Shown in pieces: positions 8,826 to 18,561 of a DNA stretch of 64,000 nt. The DNA is from Halonotius pteroides (GTDB lineage Archaea; Halobacteriota; Halobacteria; Halobacteriales; Haloferacaceae). The stretch spans positions 62,001 to 126,000 of the forward strand of contig NZ_QMDW01000001.1 of assembly GCF_003605635.1 (NCBI RefSeq), written 5' to 3'. Below the pieces are notes generated by a model. The model was not told the DNA's origin, did not search any database, and saw nothing but the letters and a program-made list of their open reading frames with translations. Position numbers and translations under genes: made by a program. Every line of letters starts with the position of its first letter. Position 1 is the stretch's first letter.

Positions 8826-9263
8826 TCAGTCGTCGCCGTCGCCTCGGGGAAGCGCGATAACGGGCCGGTCTGCGTTGGTAACAAGCTTGATCGAGAGATC
8901 ACCCGAGAGGAACTGCGCAAGTCGGTTGCCACCACGAGAGCGGTAGGCGATCGCGCTGGCGTCGATCTCGGCGGCTGTCTCAAAGATCGCCGCCACAACA
9001 TCGTTGTTGTACGCTGTGTGGAGTGCCGCACCAGGGAACTCGGTTCTGAACGCCTCGACAGCCTGTTCGGCGATCGCCTCAGACTGCTCGACCGGTGTTT
9101 TATCGGGGGAACCAGCACCTTTCTCGACGACATGGAGAACCGTCACCCGGTCAGGGGCGTATGGCGCAAGCGCGTTGGCGGTGTGTTTGGCATCAGCCTC
9201 CGTGGCGACGGGGACGAGGACGTGTGAAAGCATCTCGGCCTCGGTAGCTGCTGAACTGTCCAT
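8826..9263 (-). CDS. Universal stress protein (UspA family)
   Basis: A single-domain UspA protein of 145 residues. It shows [18 protein letters not shown] at the first strand, [10 protein letters not shown] for the second, and a modified ATP-loop region ([17 protein letters not shown]) followed by the last strand RPVIALPRG. Such proteins bind ATP or other nucleotides and modulate partner proteins under stress. It sits convergently between two transporter genes that each carry tandem Usp domains. A start at 9233 is also possible; 9263 has a TATA-like tccttatcaaac about 24 bases upstream. Confidence 0.9.
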   Translation of the reverse strand: MDSSAATEAEMLSHVLVPVATEADAKHTANALAPYAPDRVTVLHVVEKGAGSPDKTPVEQSEAIAEQAVEAFRTEFPGAALHTAYNNDVVAAIFETAAEIDASAIAYRSRGGNRLAQFLSGDLSIKLVTNADRPVIALPRGDGDD

Positions 9264-9446
9264 GCCAACATCACCGAGAGCGGTTTGATAAGGATTGTGT
9301 CAGAACCGGACAGCCTGCAGCCGAACCGATTAAGACCGGCGGCCGCAACCACTCCGGTATGTTGAATCGCCGTCTGTTCGGTATCTCGTCTGCATCGGCC
9401 ATGTCAGATTGTCTTTATGTTATCCCCCGACGACCCCACTGCGATC

Positions 9447-9456
9447 GGGGTGATCC
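9447..9456 (+). promoter_or_regulatory. Strong Shine-Dalgarno site
   Basis: The sequence ggggtgatcc precedes ATG 9459 and is highly complementary to the 3' end of 16S rRNA. It decides the start of the APC-Usp gene. It is unusual here because most promoters in this window predict leaderless or near-leaderless transcripts. Confidence 0.6.
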
Positions 9457-9458
9457 TG

Positions 9459-11690
9459 ATGAGTGATGACGAACTCGCCAAGGATCTGACGCTCACATCA
9501 GCACTCACCATTGGCATCGGAACGATGGTCGGCGCGGGCATCTTTGTGTTGCCGGGCACGGCCGTCGAGATGGCGGGCCCGCTGTCGGCCGGAGCGTTCA
9601 TTCTCGGCGGCACCATCGCTATCTTCACCGCACTGTCGGCCAGCGAGCTCGGGACGGCAATGCCCCGCTCCGGCGGCGCGTACTTTTATGTGAACCGTGG
9701 GCTTGGGCCGCTGTTTGGCTCCGTCGCCGGCTGGGGGAACTGGATCGGCCTTACCTTCGCCTCGGCGTTCTACATGTTTGGGCTCGGCGAGTACGTCAAC
9801 GCCTTTGTTGCCGTACCCGGCCTCACGGTCGGCCCGTTGTCGCTGTCGGGTGCGAAGATCGTCGCCCTGCTCGGCGGGACGTTCTTTGTCACGGTCAACT
9901 ACGTCGGCGCAAAAGAAACCGGCAAACTACAGAACATCATTGTCTTCATTCTCCTCGGCATTCTCACGGTGTTCACGCTATTTGGGCTCGTAAACGCCGA
10001 TATTCAGACCCTGCGGCCGTTCGCGCCTGACGGGCTCACCCCGTTGTTGCCGCTAACGGGCATCATCTTTGTCTCCTATCTCGGCTTTGTCCAGATCACC
10101 TCCGTTGCCGAGGAGATACAAGATCCCGGGCGGAATCTCCCGATTGCGATCATCGGCAGCGTCGTCATCGTGACGGCGATCTACGCGCTCGTCCTGTTGG
10201 CTGTGCTGGCGGCCGTCCCCAACGAGGTCGTCGCCGGCAACGACACCGCTGTCGTTGAGGTCGCTCGAATACTGATTGGGCCAATCGGCGCGGCCGCCCT
10301 GCTGTTCGGTGGGCTGTTGGCGACAGCGTCCTCGGCCAACGCGTCGATTCTCGCATCCTCGCGGATCAACTTCGCGATGGGGCGGGATAAGATCGTCTCG
10401 CCGTCGCTCAATGAGGTGCACGAGCGGTTCGGCACGCCGTACAAATCGATCGCGCTGACCGGCGGGCTAATTCTGTTGTTCATCGTCGTTGGCAATCTGC
10501 AACTGCTGGCGACGGCGGGCAGCGTCCTCCATCTGGTCGTCTACGGCCTGCTCAACCTCGCGTTGATCGTTTTTCGTGAGGGCGATCCCGCCGAGTACGA
10601 CCCGGAGTTCACCGTGCCGTTGTACCCGGTGACGCCGATTCTTGGAGCGGTGCTCTCGTTTGCCCTGATCGCCTTTATCGAGCCGTTTGTCATCGCGCTG
10701 TGTGGATTGTTTGTCGCTCTGGCATTGGCGTGGTATATGCTGTATGCCCGCTCGCGGACGACGCGAGAGGGTGTCCTCTCGGAGTATATCCTCTCGCGCT
10801 CCGAGAAGATGCCCGACGCGGCGGTGTCGGCGGCGAGTTCGGTCAAGCCTGACGGCGGCGAGTACCGGGTGATGGTGCCGTTGTCGAACCCCCGCACCGA
10901 ACGCGACCTCATCGAGTTAGCGAGTCTCATCGCGAAAGCCAAAGGCGGCAGCGTGTTGGCGACACATATCGTCCAGGTTCCCGATCAGACGCCGCTGTAT
11001 GCCGGCTCCGACCACGTCGAGCGGATCGATGCCGAATCGGAGAAACTCCTGGATTCGGCTCGCGAGAACGCCAAGACGTTTAGGGCCGACGTTGAGACAA
11101 AAACGATCGTCTCCCATCGCTCCTTTGAGGAGGTCTTCGATGCCGCTCGAACCAACAATGCCGACCTGGTCGTGATGGGGTGGAGCGGCAACTCGCCGCT
11201 GTCGGCTGGCCGCGTCGAGAGCCCACTTGATGAGTTGACAAGCAGCCTCCCGTCTGATTTCCTCGTAATGAAGGATCGTGGCTTCGATCCCTCGGACGTG
11301 CTGGTGCCGACGGCAGGTGGGTATAGCTCCGATCTCAGCGCGGAGGTCGCCGAAGTCCTGCTTGACAACGGCAACGACGTGTCGCTGCTGTACGTCGCCG
11401 ACGACGAGTCCGAACAGGCAGAGGGTGAGGAGTTCCTCTCAACGTGGGCTACTGATCACAGTCTTGAGGAGGCGAATCGGATTGTCGACACGGCTGGCGA
11501 TGTCGAGGACTCTATCGCCCGCCACGCTGAGAGCCGATCGATGGTCATCATCGGCGCGACACGCGAGGGCCTGCTCTCACGGCTGATGCGTGGCTCGCTG
11601 GCCTTCGAGGTGCTCAATGATGTCGACAGCACCGTTCTGTTGGCTGAACGCCCGCAGAAACGGTCGATCATCGAACGGCTGTTCGGGTAA
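9459..11690 (+). CDS. APC-family permease fused to tandem UspA domains
   Basis: This 743-residue protein begins with a 12-helix amino acid-polyamine-organocation permease. The first helix has the substrate motif GIGTMVGAGIFVLPG, followed by ELGTAMPRSGGAYFYVNRGL (APC helix 2-3) and QITSVAEEIQDPGRNLP. From about residue 470 it carries two UspA domains, the second with the nucleotide loop GATREGLLSRLMRGS. It probably imports or exchanges an amino acid or related cation, with nucleotide-dependent control by the Usp part (inference). The Usp portion is clearly homologous to that of the FNT gene at 6926, down to the shared ending RLFG. A Shine-Dalgarno sequence fixes the start. Confidence 0.9.
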   Translation: MSDDELAKDLTLTSALTIGIGTMVGAGIFVLPGTAVEMAGPLSAGAFILGGTIAIFTALSASELGTAMPRSGGAYFYVNRGLGPLFGSVAGWGNWIGLTFASAFYMFGLGEYVNAFVAVPGLTVGPLSLSGAKIVALLGGTFFVTVNYVGAKETGKLQNIIVFILLGILTVFTLFGLVNADIQTLRPFAPDGLTPLLPLTGIIFVSYLGFVQITSVAEEIQDPGRNLPIAIIGSVVIVTAIYALVLLAVLAAVPNEVVAGNDTAVVEVARILIGPIGAAALLFGGLLATASSANASILASSRINFAMGRDKIVSPSLNEVHERFGTPYKSIALTGGLILLFIVVGNLQLLATAGSVLHLVVYGLLNLALIVFREGDPAEYDPEFTVPLYPVTPILGAVLSFALIAFIEPFVIALCGLFVALALAWYMLYARSRTTREGVLSEYILSRSEKMPDAAVSAASSVKPDGGEYRVMVPLSNPRTERDLIELASLIAKAKGGSVLATHIVQVPDQTPLYAGSDHVERIDAESEKLLDSARENAKTFRADVETKTIVSHRSFEEVFDAARTNNADLVVMGWSGNSPLSAGRVESPLDELTSSLPSDFLVMKDRGFDPSDVLVPTAGGYSSDLSAEVAEVLLDNGNDVSLLYVADDESEQAEGEEFLSTWATDHSLEEANRIVDTAGDVEDSIARHAESRSMVIIGATREGLLSRLMRGSLAFEVLNDVDSTVLLAERPQKRSIIERLFG

Positions 11691-11761
11691 CGCTCGTTAA
11701 CGGCTGTTCGGGCGACAACGCTTCGTTTTGCCGCTGCTCGTTGCTGGCCGACCGGGCGCAG

Positions 11762-13333
11762 TCAGTCCCGATCCGCAAGTCCACCGACGAACAGCGCGAG
11801 AACAGGGACGATCTCCAGCCGGCCGACCCACATCAGGAAGATCATGACACACTTCGAGATCGGTGAGAAGTCAAGATAGCTGCCGAACGGCCCAAGCGAA
11901 CCGAACCCCGGTCCGATGTTACCAAGTGTCGCCAGCGACGCGCTCAGTGCTTCCAACACCGACAACTCATAACCGATCCGCGCGGAATCCAGACTCAAAA
12001 AGACGGCTGCGATGAAAAACAACAAGATGTAGAGCATGGTGAAGACGACGATACCACGAATCGCGTCTTCGTCGACGATGCGGCCGCCAAGCCGCACCGG
12101 CTCAACCGCGCTCGGATGAAGCGTCGTATACAGCTCCCGTCGGAGTGATTTGATGACGACCAACCAGCGAATAATCTTGATGCCGCCACCCGTTGAGCCC
12201 GCCGACCCGCCGATGAACATCGCAAACATGACCACGAGTTGTGCGTGGGGATCCCACTGTGCGAAGTCAGCGGTCGCATACCCGGTTGAGTTCAAAAGCG
12301 AGCCGACCTGGAAGGCTGCCTGACGGATCGTGTTTTCGGTGAGCCCGGTCGTTACACCACCGATTTCCAGCGGGGGGGCTGCCCCACGAGCGAGAACAAC
12401 CGACAAAACGGCAATCAACACGGCGATTGCGCCGGCGTAGGTGCGGAACTCCGGGTTGTCGGCGAGCGCGCGCCACTCCCCGTGAACTACCTGCCAAAAC
12501 AGCGCGAAGTTGACCCCGGCGATCACCATGAAGGGGATGAATACCCACTGGACGATGCCACTGAACGCTGCGATGCTGTCGGCTTTCGTTGAGAAGCCGC
12601 CGGTCGGCAGCGTCGAAAAGCCGTGGGCGACGGCGTTGTAGAGGTTCATCTTCGGAGCCATCCCGGTCAGATGGAGCCCATAGAGGATGGCAATTAGGAG
12701 GAGTGTAAAGCCAAAATAGATGAGCCACAGCGCGCGGGCGGTTTCGGCGATCCGCGGCGTCAGCTTCTGTAACTCGGGGCCGGGAGCCTCCGACTGCATC
12801 AACTCCGCGCCGTTGACCGCCAACTCCGGGAGAATCGCGATCATCAGCACGATGATCCCCATCCCACCGAGCCACTGCGTCAGTTGTCGCCACAGCATAA
12901 TCGCATGCGAGTGATCCTCGACGCTAATGCTACCAAGGACGGTCGCGCCAGTCGTTGTGAACCCGCTCATCGACTCGAACAGCGCATTGATAGCCGAGCC
13001 GAGGAGGGCACCCGTCGATGACGGATCAAGCCCGATTGTCGACTCCGTCCCGTAGCCCGCAACTAGGTACGGTACCGCACCGACGGCTGCCGCACCAAAC
13101 CACGCGAGTGACACCAACAACAGGGCTTCGGTCGGGCCGATATCGGGGTCGGGATCGAGCCGTTCGAGGGCGATGCCGGCCACCAGCGCGATCATCAGCG
13201 AGGCCCCAAACACCCAGATATCGTCACCGTAGACGACCGCAACGATCAGCGGAACCAGCATCGTCAACGCGAGGTATTTGACGATTGTGCCGAGGAGGCT
13301 CACGCTGGCCCGCCAGTCAAGATAGAACGTCAT
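11762..13333 (-). CDS. trkH: TrkH-family potassium transporter subunit
   Basis: The 523-residue membrane protein carries the repeated membrane-pore-membrane architecture of TrkH/KtrB. Pore-like segments include FESMSGFTTTGATVLGSI, HGFSTLPTGGFSTKADSI, GGSAGSTGGGIKIIRW and LATLGNIGPGFGSLGPF, each holding the selectivity-filter-type TxG/NxG core. It forms the K+ channel subunit and normally works with a cytoplasmic TrkA. No trkA is adjacent, but TrkA-type domains occur in the antiporter at 50132. Potassium uptake is central to the salt-in strategy of haloarchaea. The length is normal and the start is a clear ATG. Confidence 0.93.
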   Translation of the reverse strand: MTFYLDWRASVSLLGTIVKYLALTMLVPLIVAVVYGDDIWVFGASLMIALVAGIALERLDPDPDIGPTEALLLVSLAWFGAAAVGAVPYLVAGYGTESTIGLDPSSTGALLGSAINALFESMSGFTTTGATVLGSISVEDHSHAIMLWRQLTQWLGGMGIIVLMIAILPELAVNGAELMQSEAPGPELQKLTPRIAETARALWLIYFGFTLLLIAILYGLHLTGMAPKMNLYNAVAHGFSTLPTGGFSTKADSIAAFSGIVQWVFIPFMVIAGVNFALFWQVVHGEWRALADNPEFRTYAGAIAVLIAVLSVVLARGAAPPLEIGGVTTGLTENTIRQAAFQVGSLLNSTGYATADFAQWDPHAQLVVMFAMFIGGSAGSTGGGIKIIRWLVVIKSLRRELYTTLHPSAVEPVRLGGRIVDEDAIRGIVVFTMLYILLFFIAAVFLSLDSARIGYELSVLEALSASLATLGNIGPGFGSLGPFGSYLDFSPISKCVMIFLMWVGRLEIVPVLALFVGGLADRD

Positions 13334-13495
13334 CGGCGTCTCACCATCGTCGGCATCTATCGGTGGACTGCGCGTCGGCTGTATAATACTTCTGTCCCGC
13401 CGGTGGCGTCGCGGCTGTGTTGCTGACGGTGGCCACTGTCAGCAGACGGTCGGCATGCAAACAAATGACACGTTGAGATAATAGATCGCCGTGTT

Positions 13496-13506
13496 GATAT
13501 ATATAG
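13496..13506 (+). promoter_or_regulatory. TATA box for GT2 gene
   Basis: gatatatatag lies about 35 bases upstream of GTG 13536, which would leave a leader of about 9 bases or less. It supports that GTG as the start rather than the in-frame GTG 45 bases earlier, which overlaps the box. Confidence 0.5.
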
Positions 13507-13535
13507 AGTATGTAGCCGACGGCGGACGGGAGACT

Positions 13536-14735
13536 GTGCTCACTGAACTGATCCTCTATACCGGTATTGTCGTTGGCACCGTACTGCTAAGCTACTTTGC
13601 GCTCGGAGTGCTCGCCTACATCGCCTACACACCCCACCAAGCCGATTCGAAGGCTGAGGATGTGACGTTCGTGGTTCCGACGATCGGGGCGGCCGCCGTT
13701 CGGGATTCGTTGTTTGAGTGTCTTGCCCACCACACCGAGAAATTCGCCGACTATGATATCTATGTGGTTACTGATGAAGGCGCGGATCTGGAAGCGGAGC
13801 TCCGCGCCTACGACGGCGTCGAAACGATGGTTGTCCCCGACGAGTACGACCCCACAGCCGTCGCCAAAGGGCGAGCAATCCAATACTTTATCCAACAGGT
13901 TGTTGCCGACAATCCGGATGGGTGGTATTCGTTTATCGACGACGACAACCTGGTTCGCGGCGAGGAGTTTCTCTATGAGATCCCGTATTACGATGCCCGC
14001 GGCTACGGCGCGATGAACTCCGTGCTCACACCGCGGCAGGGTAACTCCGCGCTGACGTACGTGATGGATCATATCCGCCTCCTCGACGATCTCACCGTTT
14101 TTCGGGCGTTCACCGGGCTGTTCAAACGCCCCTACATCGGGTTTCATGGCGAACTACTGACCGCCCGCGGCGACGTACTGCGTGATGTCGGGTTCGATCG
14201 TGAATCCATCGTCGAAGATTACGCCTTTGCCGCCGAGTTGATCAAAGCCGGCGTGCCGACATGGCAGTCGGCGACACGGGTGTCGATTCTCTCGCCGCAC
14301 AGCGTGACCGACCTGCTCAAACAACGATCGCGGTGGTATATCGGCACCTGGAACCTGTTGTGGCAGACCTCACCGGTGACAAAGCTGCTCACCGGCACAC
14401 GACTGCTGTCGTGGACGGCTGCCATTGTTGCCGGGCCGATCGCGTTTGTCGCCGGCCAGATCGGTGGCGACCTCGGGTTGCCGTGGCTCTTCCAGGTCGC
14501 ACCGTTTCTCGCCGGTGTCGTCTACGGCGGCACGTACGCGTACGGAGCGGTTGGGCTCGGTGGCTGGACGCGGCTTCGGATGGTGGTGTCGATCCCGCTG
14601 TGTGTAATCTGTGAATCTATCGCCCCGATCTATGCTGTCACCGTTGCCGACCGCGATTTCACCGTGATCAACAAAACCGATGTCGACGACGGCGATAACG
14701 CCAACACCATCCCCAACGAATCGCCTGCCGACTGA
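13536..14735 (+). CDS. Family 2 glycosyltransferase, membrane-bound
   Basis: The 399-residue protein starts with one transmembrane helix (residues ~4-30). A GT-A type catalytic domain follows: VTFVVPTIGAA, the metal-binding DDDN at residues 135-138, SIVEDYAFAAELIKAG with the base-supplying ED, and the processive-type motif QRSRW. Three or four C-terminal helices end it. This is the layout of cellulose/hyaluronan-synthase-like GT2 enzymes, which transfer sugars from nucleotide donors at the membrane. The acceptor is unknown. GTG 13536 is chosen because of the TATA box position. It is divergent from trkH and convergent with lhr. Confidence 0.85.
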   Translation: MLTELILYTGIVVGTVLLSYFALGVLAYIAYTPHQADSKAEDVTFVVPTIGAAAVRDSLFECLAHHTEKFADYDIYVVTDEGADLEAELRAYDGVETMVVPDEYDPTAVAKGRAIQYFIQQVVADNPDGWYSFIDDDNLVRGEEFLYEIPYYDARGYGAMNSVLTPRQGNSALTYVMDHIRLLDDLTVFRAFTGLFKRPYIGFHGELLTARGDVLRDVGFDRESIVEDYAFAAELIKAGVPTWQSATRVSILSPHSVTDLLKQRSRWYIGTWNLLWQTSPVTKLLTGTRLLSWTAAIVAGPIAFVAGQIGGDLGLPWLFQVAPFLAGVVYGGTYAYGAVGLGGWTRLRMVVSIPLCVICESIAPIYAVTVADRDFTVINKTDVDDGDNANTIPNESPAD

Positions 14736-14776
14736 AAGGGTATCACCGATCGTGGTGTCGCCGGTAGCTTGTGCCG

Positions 14777-17695
14777 TCAGTCCCAGAAGGACTGCGTTCG
14801 AGCGTACTGTCGTTCCTCGGCGAGAATATCCCGGTAGAAATCCGCTTCGTCCTCGCGGAAGTTGTTGATAATCCGCGCGGCCGTATCCGGCCCGACGCCG
14901 CGAGCAGCCAGCGCGATGACAGCCTGCTTGCCGTGGCTCTGGACGAGGTTGGCCGCCCGGTAGGCCCGCTTGGTTTGTCGCTCCTGCTCGTCGTCCTTCT
15001 GGTCGGCTCGCACCGCCGCGACAACCGCCTCAGCCCACGGGTTCAGCGCGGCGATCCGCGTTGAGCCACACTCAGGGCACTCGGGTTGCTCGCGGACGCG
15101 CCGCACCTTCGTTGTGTGCTCCCACTCCGTGCAGTGACAACAACACAGCAGGATCCGATCGTTCCGCAGCCGCGTTTGCAGCGTCTCGATAACGCTGGCA
15201 TCGGCGTTTTCCGGCACCAACAGCTCTTGACCGTGTGTTGATCCCGAACTCCCAAGCGGCGTCGCCTCGCCAACGAGCGCAATATCGATCTCACCAGCCT
15301 GCAGTCGCCGGAGCACGTCGGCAGCGGCATCGACGGCGAGATCACGATGAAACACCTCCCGGAGGGCCTCCTCGTAGACCGGCGTGTCTTCCAGTGCCTC
15401 CAGCAGTCGGTCGCCGCCAAAGCGGCCGCGACCCTGATACCGTTTTAACGAGCCGAACTTCGCGGCGACCTGTGTGACAGTAAATTTCAGCGTCTCCGAT
15501 CCTTTCAGCGCAAGCTCAAGATAGTGTTCGAGATGGTCGGGATCGGTCGACAGCAATACATCGCGGAACGCCGAGAGGCCGACGCCGGACGGCACCTCGA
15601 ATTCGATCCGATATGGATCGACGCTCATCCCGACCGACGAGCCGGTGCGCTGGCCAACCAATGCCGCTAACAACCGGCCCAGCGTTTCGTTGATCTCGTG
15701 ACCGTAGGGACTGTTGAGCCGCACCGTACTGGCCTGTGCCTCAAGAACGAGCCGTGACGCCGTCGGGATCGGGTGGTCGCTTTCGATCTGTCGCTCGATG
15801 GGGTCGAGTGCGGTTTCGATAGTCGTGCTGTCGGCCGGATACCGCGGTGCGAGATCGCGGGCGACGGCGTCGGTTGCTGCCCCGCGGGCGAACTGCTCGC
15901 CGGCGATCTCGCGGAGCTCGCCGCCCTCATTTGCGACGGCTGCGGGGACAGGGATCTCTTGGCCAACCCACGAGGGCACCTCGCCGCCAGGGTCGGCGAT
16001 CGGCGCGACATTGACGCGGGCGTCATCCTCGTCGATATCGTTGATCCGCCACATCTCCCCGCGCTGGATGAATGTCTCGCCGGGGGCGGCGAAGTTGACG
16101 ACGAACCGTTCGTCGAGGGTGCCGATCTGGGTTCGGGCAGACATATCGTAGACCTCGTAGCTCTCCTCGTCGGGGATCATCGAGAGGTTTTGGTAGAAAT
16201 ACTGCCACGTCCCGCCGGCGGTTTCCAGCCGGTCGGCGTCCTCATCGAGCCAGCAGAGACGATTGCTGTGGAGTTCACGGACGACAGCGCGGAACCGCTC
16301 TTCAGCAAGCTCATGGAAGGGTGCGGCGCGCCGACAGATCTCGTAGGCGGCTCGCGCGCTCACGTCATCGAAATCCATCAGCAGCCCGACGAGCTGGTTG
16401 GCGAGGACATCGAGGCTGCCGTGGTGGATCGCGGTCGACTCGACCAACCCTTCGCTCGCTCGACGCGCGATGGCAAGCGATTCGACCGTGTCGTCGGGAT
16501 CGGTGGTGATCACCGTGCCCTGTGAGACCTGATCGTGGCGATGGCCGGCCCGGCCAACCCGCTGGAGCAGCCGGGCGACTTCCCGTGGGCTCCCGTACTG
16601 GACGACATGATCGACGCGGCCCACGTCGATGCCGAGCTCCATCGAGGACGTACAGACGAGCCCCGCGAGGTCGCCGTTCTTGAACCGATTCTCAACGTCG
16701 ATCCGCACGTCTCGGGCCAGCGAGCCGTGGTGGACTTCCAGCGCAACATCGAGCTTCTTGAGCCGTGAGCCAAGCGCCTCGGCGGTCTGTCGAGTGTTGA
16801 CGAACACCAGTGTTGATTCGTTGTCAGCGATAGCGTCGCGGATCGTCCGGACGTGACTCGCCATCTCCTCGGTCGTTGCCAACTCACCGGCCAATCGCTC
16901 GTCTTCGGGTGTGACCTCGGGACGTCTAACGGTGAACTCGACACGGCTGCCGACATCGACGCTGATGGTGTCGAAGCTTCGGTCGACGCCAGACGGTGGT
17001 TTGCTGTCGAGACCGGTTTCGGCGGCCGGCGGCTTGTCGCTGCCGCGCTTGCCGGTCAGAAACCGCCCGACTGCCTCGGGATCGCCAACCGTCGCCGAGA
17101 GACCGATCCGTTGGAAGCCACCAGACAGCAGTTGGAGGCGTTCAAGCCCGACCGTTAACTGCGCGCCGCGTTTCGACGCCGCGAGTTCGTGTACCTCGTC
17201 GATGATGACGTGTCGCACGTCGCCGAGCGCATCCCGAAGTTTCGACCCTGTCAACATCGCCTGCAGCGTTTCTGGCGTCGTCACCAACACATCCGGCGGG
17301 TCGTCGGCCTGCTGTTGTCGCTGGTAGTCGGTTGTATCGCCGTGTCGTACGTCGATCTCCAGATCCAGCGTCTCGCCCCACCAGTCAAGTCGCTCCCGCA
17401 TATCGCGATTCAGCGCGCGCAACGGAGTAATGTAGAGCGCGGCAAACCCGTCGGTCGCCCCGTGTGTTGCCCGGTGGGCGACGAGTGAATCAAAGACCGG
17501 TAACATCGCCGTCTCGGTTTTCCCGGTGCCGGTCGGCGCGAGGACGAGCGCGTTGTCGCCGGCGGCCAGCGGCGGGATCGCGCGTCGCTGTGGCTCGGTC
17601 GGCTGTGAAAAGCCGCGGTCGGAGAGCGCCGCCCGAACGGTGTCACCGAGGTGTTGAAAGGCGTCTACACCCGCCTGCGACCCCGAAAAACTCAT
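14777..17695 (-). CDS. lhr: Lhr-family DEAD/DEAH-box helicase
   Basis: The 972-residue ATP-dependent helicase has APTGTGKT (Walker A, residues 53-60), IDEVHELA (DEVH box), LSATVGDP (motif III) and QRVGRAGHR (motif VI). A long Lhr-specific C-terminal region follows. Near its end are a CC-x-HC and CPECG cysteine cluster that probably binds zinc. Lhr proteins translocate 3'-5' on single-stranded DNA and unwind branched or RNA:DNA duplexes in repair. The gene follows rpe by 62 bases on the same strand, so it neighbours the RPA operon. ATG 17695 starts the alignable domain; a longer frame begins inside the intergenic space. Confidence 0.93.
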   Translation of the reverse strand: MSFSGSQAGVDAFQHLGDTVRAALSDRGFSQPTEPQRRAIPPLAAGDNALVLAPTGTGKTETAMLPVFDSLVAHRATHGATDGFAALYITPLRALNRDMRERLDWWGETLDLEIDVRHGDTTDYQRQQQADDPPDVLVTTPETLQAMLTGSKLRDALGDVRHVIIDEVHELAASKRGAQLTVGLERLQLLSGGFQRIGLSATVGDPEAVGRFLTGKRGSDKPPAAETGLDSKPPSGVDRSFDTISVDVGSRVEFTVRRPEVTPEDERLAGELATTEEMASHVRTIRDAIADNESTLVFVNTRQTAEALGSRLKKLDVALEVHHGSLARDVRIDVENRFKNGDLAGLVCTSSMELGIDVGRVDHVVQYGSPREVARLLQRVGRAGHRHDQVSQGTVITTDPDDTVESLAIARRASEGLVESTAIHHGSLDVLANQLVGLLMDFDDVSARAAYEICRRAAPFHELAEERFRAVVRELHSNRLCWLDEDADRLETAGGTWQYFYQNLSMIPDEESYEVYDMSARTQIGTLDERFVVNFAAPGETFIQRGEMWRINDIDEDDARVNVAPIADPGGEVPSWVGQEIPVPAAVANEGGELREIAGEQFARGAATDAVARDLAPRYPADSTTIETALDPIERQIESDHPIPTASRLVLEAQASTVRLNSPYGHEINETLGRLLAALVGQRTGSSVGMSVDPYRIEFEVPSGVGLSAFRDVLLSTDPDHLEHYLELALKGSETLKFTVTQVAAKFGSLKRYQGRGRFGGDRLLEALEDTPVYEEALREVFHRDLAVDAAADVLRRLQAGEIDIALVGEATPLGSSGSTHGQELLVPENADASVIETLQTRLRNDRILLCCCHCTEWEHTTKVRRVREQPECPECGSTRIAALNPWAEAVVAAVRADQKDDEQERQTKRAYRAANLVQSHGKQAVIALAARGVGPDTAARIINNFREDEADFYRDILAEERQYARTQSFWD

Positions 17696-17757
17696 TAGCG
17701 AATACAGGGCCGCGAAGCGATTAAGCCCACTGCTTGGTGGATCTATCGCCTGACAGT

Positions 17758-18561
17758 TCACACGCTTCGATAGGTACCCAACCGGGTTCCGTCAAGGAGA
17801 TAACACTCGGCGTCCGGCATCGCCGCGGGAAGAAACGGCGCGAGAAAGCCCTGTTCCTCGACGTTGACCCATGTCCCACCCGATCGGTCGTTGAACGCCG
17901 GACAGACGACCAGTTCCGGCGGGTCGACAGCGTCGTCCGGTGGCGCGGCCGTGTCGGCGTCTCCCATCGCCGCGGGGTCGACACGGCCCCGGAGCCACGC
18001 CTGCTCGACGCGATAGCCGCCGACGCTGTCTTCGAGTTTGACCTGCGGGTGTTCGTGGCCAATACAGATCGTCGTCGCCGACAACAACGCCGGATCGGGC
18101 CATGTATGGCCATGTACCACACCCAGCGTTGCCGGTGGCTCACCGAGCACACCACCGCTGGTCGGCAGGAGTGTCACGCCCTCGCGGTCACCGAACAGCC
18201 CCTCGATCTCGCCGTCGTGGTTCCCCGGTGCGACCGTGATCGCAACGCCGCGGTCGACAACGACTGCCTCATAGAGCGCGTCGAGTTCCTCGCGTTCGAC
18301 GCCGTCGGCCCCACCGATTCGATGGCCGAGGTCGCCCAACACGACCAGCCGGTCGGCGTCAGTGTCAGCTAACAACGCGAGGACTCGCTGGCGACGCTCG
18401 GCGGCGTTGTTCGGCAGTTCGACCCCACGTTCGTAGCGGAGGCCCGCCTCGATACCGGCGTGGTAGTCGGCGATGAGAAGGGCTCGCTTGTCGCCAAGCA
18501 TAGCAGTTGCTGCGGGTTCGCCGGGCAACGGCTCGACGAGTCGCTGGGATGATCGCGCCAT
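17758..18561 (-). CDS. rpe: Calcineurin-like phosphoesterase of the RPA operon
   Basis: The 267-residue protein has all metallophosphoesterase motifs in order: LIADYHAG (D-x-H), VVLGDLGH (GD), APGNHDGE (GNHD), VVHGHTW and CIGHEHPQ (the two His-rich metal ligands). It belongs to the COG1407-type enzymes. In Haloferax a gene of this type (rpe) is co-transcribed with rpa1 and rpap1 and is tied to DNA repair; the same order is seen here. Its ATG overlaps the rpap1 stop by one base (tgATGa on the minus strand), which indicates translational coupling. The natural substrate is not known. Confidence 0.88.
   Translation of the reverse strand: MARSSQRLVEPLPGEPAATAMLGDKRALLIADYHAGIEAGLRYERGVELPNNAAERRQRVLALLADTDADRLVVLGDLGHRIGGADGVEREELDALYEAVVVDRGVAITVAPGNHDGEIEGLFGDREGVTLLPTSGGVLGEPPATLGVVHGHTWPDPALLSATTICIGHEHPQVKLEDSVGGYRVEQAWLRGRVDPAAMGDADTAAPPDDAVDPPELVVCPAFNDRSGGTWVNVEEQGFLAPFLPAAMPDAECYLLDGTRLGTYRSV

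Noticed and set aside
15235-15477. Plus-strand frames opposite lhr
   Set aside because: They are Arg-rich shadows of the helicase gene.
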